DNA from: an uncultured Verrucomicrobia subdivision 3 bacterium
Lineage (GTDB): Bacteria; Verrucomicrobiota; Verrucomicrobiae; Limisphaerales; CAMLLE01
DNA: 5,118 nucleotides
Direction: 5' to 3'
Assembly (NCBI GenBank): GCA_946480555.1
Contig: CAMLLE010000290.1
Span: forward strand, 1-5,118
The notes under the pieces are model-generated. The model was given only the letters and a program-made list of their open reading frames with translations. It searched no databases and was not told where the DNA came from. Made by a program: the position numbers and the translations under genes. This document shows, one piece after another, positions 1 through 5,118 of the stretch (position 1 is the stretch's first letter; each line of letters begins with the position of its first letter).

Positions 1-633
1 CACGTTTCGACGGATGAAGTTTACGGCAGCCTCGGTGCGACCGGCTATTTCACTGAGACGACGCCTTACGCGCCGAACTCCCCCTACTCATCCAGCAAGG
101 CGTCCAGCGACATGCTCGTGCGCGCGTATCATCACACGTATGGCATGCCGACGGTGATCACGAATTGCTCGAACAACTACGGGCCGTTTCAATTTCCGGA
201 GAAACTGATTCCCGTGGTGATCCAGAGCGTGCTCGCGCGAAAGCCTGTCCCCGTTTACGGCGACGGCCTGAACGTGCGCGACTGGCTCTACGTCCGCGAC
301 CACGCTGAAGCGCTTTGGACCGTGCTGAACAACGGAAAACTCGGCGAGACCTACAACATCGGCGGCCACAACGAATGGGCGAACATCAACATCGTGAAAC
401 TGATTTGCGATCTGATCGACGAACTCGCACCGCAGCTCGGCGGCAATTCGCAAAAGCTGATCACGTATGTGAAGGATCGCCCCGGCCATGATCGGCGTTA
501 CGCCATCGACGCCTCCAAAATCCAGAAGGAACTGGGCTGGGTCCCGGCTCACACCTTCGAGAAGGGAATTCGCGAAACCGTGCGCTGGTATCTGGACAAC
601 CAGGTTTGGGTGAAGAAGGTCCTTGGAAAATAG
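1..633 (+). CDS. rmlB: dTDP-glucose 4,6-dehydratase, C-terminal part (5' end cut by window edge)
   Basis: The enzyme converts dTDP-D-glucose to dTDP-4-keto-6-deoxy-D-glucose in the cytoplasm, using a bound NAD, the second step towards dTDP-L-rhamnose and other deoxysugars of surface polysaccharide. The reading frame is open from base 1 to the TAG at 631-633, giving 210 residues; family members run to roughly 340-360, so about the first 130-150 residues (the NAD-binding GxxGxxG region) lie outside. Visible residues 3-9 read STDEVYG, carrying the Asp-Glu pair of the active site, and residues 29-33 read YSSSK, the YxxxK catalytic motif of extended short-chain dehydrogenases. Further family signatures are [17 protein letters not shown] (55-71), [16 protein letters not shown] (86-101) and [12 protein letters not shown] (159-170). 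An internal ATG at 112 is not the start because the catalytic STDEVYG lies upstream of it. Nothing looks broken. The rest of any rml operon would lie to the left. Other sugar-nucleotide dehydratases are close relatives, but these motifs favour RmlB. Confidence 0.95.
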   Translation, partial: HVSTDEVYGSLGATGYFTETTPYAPNSPYSSSKASSDMLVRAYHHTYGMPTVITNCSNNYGPFQFPEKLIPVVIQSVLARKPVPVYGDGLNVRDWLYVRDHAEALWTVLNNGKLGETYNIGGHNEWANINIVKLICDLIDELAPQLGGNSQKLITYVKDRPGHDRRYAIDASKIQKELGWVPAHTFEKGIRETVRWYLDNQVWVKKVLGK

Positions 634-662
634 CGCAAGCACCACCGACAGCTTTCAACCAG

Positions 663-693
663 AACGCGAGCTCCGAAAACGGGCTCGCGTTTT
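663..693 (+). terminator. Rho-independent terminator between convergent genes
   Basis: The arms AACGCGAGC (663-671) and GCTCGCGTT (683-691) are perfect inverted repeats of nine bases. The stem continues inwards with CCG (673-675) pairing CGG (680-682) around an AAAA loop, leaving one bulged T at 672. On the plus strand the stem runs into TTTT (690-693), then CG and TTT, as expected for an intrinsic terminator 30 bases after the rmlB stop. On the minus strand the hairpin also lies downstream of the barrel gene (stop at 721), but what follows there is CTGGTTG, a weaker U-tract. It may serve both genes, with better support for the plus strand. Confidence 0.82.
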
Positions 694-720
694 CGTTTGG
701 TTCAAAGAAACGGGCGGCCC

Positions 721-2856
721 TCAAAACCGATACTGCAGGCTCGTGAAGAGAACGTGCGCGTCAAAGTCGTTCTGGCTGCCAAACGCGTTATCCTCCGAGG
801 TGAACCATGTGTATCGCACTTTCAGCCGCAGATTCTCGCTCAACCGCCGCGTCACGAGTGCGGTGACGCCGTGCTCGAATCGTTCCGCGCCGAGTGGAAG
901 GTTGTCCACGGTGTGAGTCCGGCCGTTCTCGGCCTGATAATGAAAGTAGCCCAGGTTCAAATCCGTCTTGTTATCGACGACGACCGTCGTGTTGAAGTTG
1001 ATCGTCCAATAGTTGTTCTGCGCCGAAAGTGTCGCGCGCGTAAATCCGAGATCGTCGCCGGACGTCCGCGTTTCGCTGATGACGTAGTTGGCGCCGAGCT
1101 GGAGCGACAAACGCGATACCGGCACCCAGCTGACATTGCCGCCGAGTATGTGGCGGGTCATGTCTGAAGTCTGTTCCGTATTCTGGCCGGCTGGCGCATC
1201 CGGCGTCGTGTCGATGCTGGCCAGTTGATATTCGTAACGCCCGCCAAGCGTAAGCCGGTTCACCGGACGCCAGGTCGCGCGGATGTTTCCGTCCCACGTG
1301 CTGAAGTTCTGCATCAGCAAATAGGCCGGATAGCGGCTCGACCCTGAATTCGGCGTGTTGTCTTCGCGATGGTCGTAATCGTAGCTGTTGCGCTTGTAAT
1401 AGCCGCCCACATCGAAGGTGACGCTGCGCGACGGATACCAACGCGCGCCCACCGTGTATTTCTGGAAAAGCCGGTCGCTGTCGGTTCGGCGATCGATCGC
1501 CTGGCCAAGTCCGCCGTTCTCGTTCAACTGGCCGTCGCCCTGCGTCCATTCGCCGCGCGTGTAGAAAACCCAGTTCGTCACGCCGCTGTAACGCACATCC
1601 AGGCGCTCCTGCAGATCAAGTGAATCTCCATCAGATTCGGAGAACACCGGCGCTCCAGCTCCCGCGGCCCCAGACGTCGGCGTCGCGATGGATTCCGAAT
1701 TCCAGTCTTCGAGCTGGAGCCGCACCGAAGGCACGATCGTCAGTTCCTTCAGTGGAATCGTCATCAGGTTCAGATTCAGGACGTATTCCTTCTGGTGCAG
1801 CAGTCCATCCATGTCGATGAATCCCGCGCCGTTCAAGGAACTCGGCGCGTAGAGCACGTCGAAGTCGTCTCCGTAAATGCGGCTGCCCGAAAAGCTGCCG
1901 TCCAGATTTGCGAACAGGAAGCCAGACGAGAGCATCAGGTTCGGCTTGAACCAGGTTTCCGACCACGCATGTGCGCTGAAGAGATCGTCACTCGAGCCTT
2001 CGCGTTGCGTGAGGTGCCGTTCGTTCGGTTCCGTTGGGCGGAACAGAACTTTCCGCGCGTTGTCCGTGGACGAAATTTCGTAGCGGACGCCCGCGCCGAG
2101 TTCGGTCTTCTTGACCTGATGCTTCAAATCCAGTTTGAAGATGTCACGCTGTTCGTCGATGTCCCAAAACGCCGGCCCAATTCCGCGCGTACCCGTGAAA
2201 CTCGCCGAATGCGCGCCGAGATTCACCGGGGCCCATGACGTCGAACTCTTCTCCCCGTTTCGAAACTGGTGAGCGTATTCAAATGTGATCTGCGGCAGAT
2301 TCTTCAATGTCAGCCCCGCCACGAGTCCGACCTCACCGCGGTCCAGGAACATCAGCTCGTTCTCTGGTTGAAGTGACAAATCCTCCGGCGCGAAATAACC
2401 GCCGGTGCCGTTGTACCAGGTGCGAAACTGCTCAAAGCGGAACTTCACGAAACCCAGTTTCTCCCGCGCAATGCTGAGCTTCAGCGAATAATCTTCCTGG
2501 CCCGGCATCGCTCGAAGATCGGTCGTGAACAAAATCTCCTTGTTCACCTGCTTTTGGTAATGCAGGTCTTCGATGCCGCCGAACATCCCATCGCCGAGAT
2601 GCAGCCGTTCCTGCGCCGCTCCCATGCTGCCTGAGGTCAGCATTCCGCCGTAGCCCAGTTCAACCCAGTTGCTGAGCACTTCTTCCCCGCCCTCAAACAT
2701 CTGTTCCGGCGTCAGTTCCTTCTCCTCTTCCTTTTTCTCGTCCGCCTTTTCCTCCTTCGCCGCCTCGGTTTCCGCCGCGAGCAACTGCGCTCCACATGCG
2801 GTCAGTGAAACGCCGAGAAAAAGCTGCGGCCACAAGCGCGTCAGCATCGACATCAT
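721..2856 (-). CDS. Large outer-membrane beta-barrel protein, probable porin of a porin-cytochrome conduit (MtrB/OmbB-like)
   Basis: Inferred role: the barrel that sheathes a multiheme cytochrome and lets electrons cross the outer membrane. This rests on size (711 residues from this start, near the roughly 700 of MtrB), on barrel character, and on following two multiheme cytochrome genes in one operon. Visible: a signal peptide with Arg at residue 7 and a hydrophobic core (LFLGVSLTA), then a Lys/Glu-rich stretch, then long alternating polar/aromatic beta-strand sequence to the end. The last residues HVLFTSLQYRF finish in Phe, the usual BAM-recognised C-terminus. The mature barrel has no cysteine, so the N-terminal CXXC described for MtrB is absent. 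Start: the frame is open to ATGs at 2919 and 2898, but those put a heptamer repeat and a 20-plus residue basic leader before the signal peptide. The ATG ATG at 2856/2853 follows GGGAAAGG and gives a normal n-region. TACG after the core resembles a weak lipobox (LTAC). Alternative: an unrelated large porin that merely sits next to the cytochromes. Confidence 0.8.
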   Translation of the reverse strand: MMSMLTRLWPQLFLGVSLTACGAQLLAAETEAAKEEKADEKKEEEKELTPEQMFEGGEEVLSNWVELGYGGMLTSGSMGAAQERLHLGDGMFGGIEDLHYQKQVNKEILFTTDLRAMPGQEDYSLKLSIAREKLGFVKFRFEQFRTWYNGTGGYFAPEDLSLQPENELMFLDRGEVGLVAGLTLKNLPQITFEYAHQFRNGEKSSTSWAPVNLGAHSASFTGTRGIGPAFWDIDEQRDIFKLDLKHQVKKTELGAGVRYEISSTDNARKVLFRPTEPNERHLTQREGSSDDLFSAHAWSETWFKPNLMLSSGFLFANLDGSFSGSRIYGDDFDVLYAPSSLNGAGFIDMDGLLHQKEYVLNLNLMTIPLKELTIVPSVRLQLEDWNSESIATPTSGAAGAGAPVFSESDGDSLDLQERLDVRYSGVTNWVFYTRGEWTQGDGQLNENGGLGQAIDRRTDSDRLFQKYTVGARWYPSRSVTFDVGGYYKRNSYDYDHREDNTPNSGSSRYPAYLLMQNFSTWDGNIRATWRPVNRLTLGGRYEYQLASIDTTPDAPAGQNTEQTSDMTRHILGGNVSWVPVSRLSLQLGANYVISETRTSGDDLGFTRATLSAQNNYWTINFNTTVVVDNKTDLNLGYFHYQAENGRTHTVDNLPLGAERFEHGVTALVTRRLSENLRLKVRYTWFTSEDNAFGSQNDFDAHVLFTSLQYRF

Positions 2857-2896
2857 GCCGCCTTTCCCGCATTCCCGCTTTCCGCTTTCCGCTTTC
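2857..2896. repeat. Heptanucleotide tandem repeat, three perfect copies plus degenerate units
   Basis: On the plus strand CGCTTTC occurs three times in immediate succession at 2876-2882, 2883-2889 and 2890-2896 (GAAAGCG on the minus strand). Diverged units continue the pattern to the left (CCGCATTC, then CGCCTTTC). The run lies just upstream of the preferred start of the barrel gene and overlaps its ribosome binding site. If the longer start at 2919 is used, it is translated as residues 8-21, a Lys/Gly/Glu-rich leader. Each unit is not a multiple of three, so gain or loss of one copy would shift the frame of the longer version, or alter the leader of the shorter one. Confidence 0.75.
2861..2868 (-). 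promoter_or_regulatory. Probable ribosome binding site for the barrel gene
   Basis: On the minus strand this reads GGGAAAGG, ending 4 bases before the ATG at 2856 and 7 before the ATG at 2853. It is purine-rich and partly complementary to the 16S 3' end, though not a perfect AGGAGG. It is better than anything before the longer start at 2919, where the preceding bases (CCCTCGACGCGA) contain no Shine-Dalgarno. It is the main reason for preferring the shorter start. Confidence 0.45.
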
Positions 2897-2937
2897 ATCT
2901 TCAGAGCTTTCTTTTTCATTCGCGTCGAGGGTTGGCG

Positions 2938-3786
2938 TTAGTAGCGGAGGGACGAATTTACCCGGGAACCATGGACCGCTTCGTGGCAGCCAGCCGTCCA
3001 GCAACTCCCCTGCTGCACGCGAACGGTGTGATCGAAGCCGCCAATCAGAATCGTATTCCCCTGCACCTGCTGGAAATGGCACTTGAGGCAGAGATTGGAA
3101 TCCCGCTCCGTCAGCATCTTCGCATTGATGCTTCCGTGAGCGGTGTGACAGCTCGAACAGCCTTCACGCATGGCTTCGTGCTCGAAAACGTGCGGCCCGC
3201 GCTGGGCCGGATGACATTGCAGGCAATTCTCCTCCTTCGAAGTGAGCCGCGTGCTGCCTCCCGTATGCGCGATGCCTTTGTGCGGCGGATGACATTGGAT
3301 GCAAGTCATCTTGCCTTCCGGCACGGGATGATGATGCGGCAGATTGAACTCACCGCGAACATTGGCGTGGCATTGAAAACAGACATCCTCCGTGGCGCGC
3401 ACTGGATCGACGCCCTGCATTCCCAGCGCGCCTTTCGCTTGCGGCCGGCCGGACGAAAAGCTGTACGGCGGTTTGATTTCGCCGCCGGAATCTGAATGCG
3501 CGCTGCCCGGGCCGTGACACGATTCACAACCGGCGTTCAACGCGTTTGCGCCCCCCGTGATCAGCCGGGCATGATCCGCCGTTTGGAAATCGCGGTAAAT
3601 CGTGTCATGGCATTGCTCGCATTCCTTCGAGCCAATGTATTTCGCGCCGGGATAATCCGGCAGCGCCACCACCGCGCGATTCACTGTCCGGCAGGCCATC
3701 AAACCCACCGTCGCGCCCACCAACACAACGCCCAAAGCGCCCCAGCGGATCGCTGCGGCCCGTTTGAATCGATCTGAAATTCTCAT
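2938..3786 (-). CDS. Octaheme c-type cytochrome, MtrA/OmaB/DmsE-like, probable periplasmic plug of the outer-membrane conduit
   Basis: This 282-residue exported protein should carry eight covalently bound hemes and relay electrons between periplasm and outer membrane. Seven CXXCH motifs begin at residues 56, 87, 136, 162, 188, 210 and 233; the eighth, at 262-268, is CWTAGCH, a CX4CH spacing. Many extra histidines (H72, HHH 151-153, H169, H199, H203, H217, H253) could be distal ligands. The run HHHPVPEGKMTCIQCH and the ending VHGSRVNSSLRY recall the DmsE/MtrA decaheme family, although this protein is shorter and has eight hemes, the count reported for Geobacter OmaB. The N-terminus is basic (R and K up to residue 14) with a hydrophobic core to residue 31; LMAC (29-32) is an imperfect lipobox. 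The ATG at 3786 is chosen because it gives this leader; the frame stays open to 4029, but that extension overlaps the preceding cytochrome gene and has no heme or signal features. It starts 19 bp after that gene's stop, with no clear ribosome binding site, so translational coupling is plausible. The barrel ORF follows 18 bp later. Confidence 0.93.
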   Translation of the reverse strand: MRISDRFKRAAAIRWGALGVVLVGATVGLMACRTVNRAVVALPDYPGAKYIGSKECEQCHDTIYRDFQTADHARLITGGANALNAGCESCHGPGSAHSDSGGEIKPPYSFSSGRPQAKGALGMQGVDPVRATEDVCFQCHANVRGEFNLPHHHPVPEGKMTCIQCHPPHKGIAHTGGSTRLTSKEENCLQCHPAQRGPHVFEHEAMREGCSSCHTAHGSINAKMLTERDSNLCLKCHFQQVQGNTILIGGFDHTVRVQQGSCWTAGCHEAVHGSRVNSSLRY

Positions 3787-3805
3787 GCGTGTGTGGATGC
3801 GTGGT

Positions 3806-5118
3806 TCACTTGTCCAACTCGGACTGAATCCAGGTGCGCGCTGATTCCAGGAGCGAGATCGCGTGCGGCCCGTTGTGGACACCGAAACTGCCGTCGTACT
3901 GGACGATGTAAAGATTGAACCGCGCCTTCTTGATCGCGTCCGGAATCTGGGCCTGTTCGGACGAACCCGGTCCGGAACCACCGCCAGACAAACTGCCGGC
4001 CGAGGTGTATTCCCAGGCACGGGCGCCATACTTGGTCCGCAACGTGAGCGGCGCCTTCGTGGTCGCCCACAAATCCAACGCGAGCTTCAGCTGTTGAATC
4101 TGGTTCGAGACGGACACCGTCGTGAACATCGTCAGCAACTCCGGAAACGGATGGCATTGGAAACAGTTGTTGTAGTTCTCCACATGAAAACCGTGTCCGG
4201 TCAACGCGGGCTGCGCTTCGCTGACGTATTCCTCCTTCTGCATGTGGCAGGCGACGCATTGCTTGTCGATCATGGTCGCGTGCCCCGCTGGCCTGTAAGG
4301 TCTCGTGCCCGAAGTCAGTTCGCCAACTGTGCCGAGCAGCATGTTGTATTGCGGCGAATGATGCGGCGGACGCCCGCTGCTGGTATAGGTGGCGCCGCGA
4401 TGATTGTGACACTGCGCGCAAATGTTCACATTCTCGTTGTAGGCGCTCAGGAAATTCGTTGCTGTGGTGAGCACGAAATCGTTTGTCGATGCGATGGGAT
4501 TCCGCAGCTGCGCAGGATGCGCGGTTTGCTTGTGCGGATCGTGACAGACAACGCAGGTGATGCCGACATTGGCGTCATGCATCATGTTCGTGGCTGCAAT
4601 TCCATCCAGCATCGCCAGCCGCACCGAGCCCGAATGACAGCGCGCGCAGCTGTCCACGCGGCTGACCGCGCTCATGTCTTCCGTCACCCTGAAGTGCCCG
4701 GAATGGCTGAGCTCATCGTAAGTCGGATGATGCGAACCCGTATGGCAGCCGCCGCAGACTTGCGCTGCGATGTCCTTGCGCGGCCGCAACGTGGGATCTT
4801 CTTCGTTTGCCGCATGCGCCGCGGAAGGGCCGTGACAGTTCTCGCATTGCACTCCGGCCAGTTTCGGCGTGGCCAGTTCAGATGTGAATCCCGTGGGCAG
4901 ACCGTAGCCAACCGTGTGACACGGCAGGCAGCTGGCGTTGTTCTGCTGCCCAATGTTCTTCAACGTTTGCAGCGCTTCGGCGTGCCGCGTGTGCATCTCG
5001 TTGTTGTGAATGTCCTCATGACATTGGCCGCACACCTGCGATCCGGCGTAGCGCGGAGATGGGCCCGAGATTCGAAAGAACGCGTTGCTCGAGAGCGTGG
5101 TAATCGTCGCTTGCCGGC
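3806..5118 (-). CDS. Multiheme c-type cytochrome with nine visible hemes and a heme-free C-terminal domain (N-terminus beyond window)
   Basis: This is an exported electron-transfer protein, first visible gene of the operon. The frame is open from the right edge to the TGA at 3806-3808, giving 436 residues. Numbered from the edge, CXXCH motifs start at residues 29, 63, 91, 121, 157, 188, 233, 287 and 318. The stretch YAGSQVCGQCH (23-33) parallels YIGSKECEQCH before the first heme of the next gene, so it is probably the first heme here too, with only a signal peptide and short linker missing. The in-frame GTG at 5035 is not a believable start: it sits just before the first heme motif and removes this conserved lead-in. 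Histidine-rich stretches (HH 129-130, PPHHSPQ 250-256) offer distal ligands. After the last heme about 114 residues lack cysteine; they contain a Gly/Ser linker (66% G or S around SLSGGGSGPGSS) and then ARFNLYIVQYDGSFGVHN, which resembles the C-terminal helical region of NrfA-like multiheme cytochromes. Whether it is the outer-face cytochrome or a periplasmic carrier depends on the unseen leader. Confidence 0.93.
   Translation of the reverse strand, partial: RQATITTLSSNAFFRISGPSPRYAGSQVCGQCHEDIHNNEMHTRHAEALQTLKNIGQQNNASCLPCHTVGYGLPTGFTSELATPKLAGVQCENCHGPSAAHAANEEDPTLRPRKDIAAQVCGGCHTGSHHPTYDELSHSGHFRVTEDMSAVSRVDSCARCHSGSVRLAMLDGIAATNMMHDANVGITCVVCHDPHKQTAHPAQLRNPIASTNDFVLTTATNFLSAYNENVNICAQCHNHRGATYTSSGRPPHHSPQYNMLLGTVGELTSGTRPYRPAGHATMIDKQCVACHMQKEEYVSEAQPALTGHGFHVENYNNCFQCHPFPELLTMFTTVSVSNQIQQLKLALDLWATTKAPLTLRTKYGARAWEYTSAGSLSGGGSGPGSSEQAQIPDAIKKARFNLYIVQYDGSFGVHNGPHAISLLESARTWIQSELDK

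Noticed and set aside
697..1167. Plus-strand open frame of 156 codons opposite the barrel gene's 3' end
   Set aside because: It is antisense to a well-supported coding frame, crosses the terminator-to-stop region, and shows no recognisable domain. GC-rich coding DNA routinely gives such open antisense frames.
721..2919. Direct orthologue of Shewanella MtrB
   Set aside because: Role and size fit, but the mature protein contains no cysteine and so lacks the N-terminal CXXC reported for MtrB. Only a like-for-like role in a conduit is claimed, not orthology.
2932..3495. Plus-strand open frame of 187 codons opposite the octaheme gene
   Set aside because: It is the mirror of heme-motif coding sequence; repeated CXXCH codons on the other strand keep antisense frames open. 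No independent coding evidence.
3787..4029. N-terminal extension of the octaheme cytochrome frame to an ATG at 4029
   Set aside because: It overlaps the 3' end of the preceding cytochrome gene in another frame, is Arg/Ser/Pro-rich with no signal or heme features, and would bury the clear signal peptide that starts at 3786.
3806..5035. Nine-heme cytochrome starting at GTG 5035
   Set aside because: The frame is open to the window edge, and residues before 5035 (YAGSQ preceding CGQCH) match the usual lead-in to a first heme. A start there would leave no export signal for heme attachment.
3000..5040. Regularly spaced short repeats across the cytochrome genes as a CRISPR-like or tandem array
   Set aside because: The recurring TGRCA-type strings are the codons for CXXCH heme motifs on the minus strand, with irregular spacing and no conserved repeat unit.

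Overview
The window looks like a GC-rich Gram-negative chromosome segment. Supporting signs are an outer-membrane beta-barrel protein ending in phenylalanine, exported multiheme c-type cytochromes, and weak or absent Shine-Dalgarno sites. A short AAAGCGG-type heptamer repeat and the overall protein style suggest Verrucomicrobiota. That assignment is an impression from recall, not a measured result.

Layout. Positions 1-633 (+) hold the C-terminal part of an rmlB-type dTDP-glucose 4,6-dehydratase, cut by the left edge. Positions 634-720 are a convergent intergenic gap with a strong hairpin terminator (663-693). From 721 to the right edge everything is on the minus strand and reads as one tight operon. 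In transcription order it is: a large multiheme cytochrome with nine visible CXXCH motifs (3806 to beyond 5118, N-terminus cut off); 19 bp later an octaheme cytochrome of 282 residues (2938-3786) with seven CXXCH and one CX4CH; then a 711-732 residue outer-membrane beta-barrel protein (721-2856 or 721-2919).

How they work together. Two multiheme cytochromes followed by a large porin-like barrel match the porin-cytochrome conduit architecture (MtrCAB in Shewanella, OmbB-OmaB-OmcB in Geobacter). There a periplasmic cytochrome sits inside a barrel and passes electrons across the outer membrane to or from an outer cytochrome. The octaheme protein fits the role of the plug (MtrA/OmaB-like) and the barrel that of MtrB/OmbB. 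The nine-heme protein could be the outer-face cytochrome or an extra periplasmic carrier; its signal sequence lies outside the window. The substrate (metal oxide, humics, partner cell) cannot be told from the sequence. The sugar gene is convergent and probably unrelated.

The points most worth a second look are the porin-cytochrome operon itself, the CX4CH motif ending the octaheme protein, the heptamer repeat at the barrel gene's start, and the heme-free C-terminal domain of the nine-heme cytochrome. No RNA gene, insertion sequence, CRISPR array or operon promoter was seen. The promoter should lie upstream of the nine-heme gene, beyond 5118.
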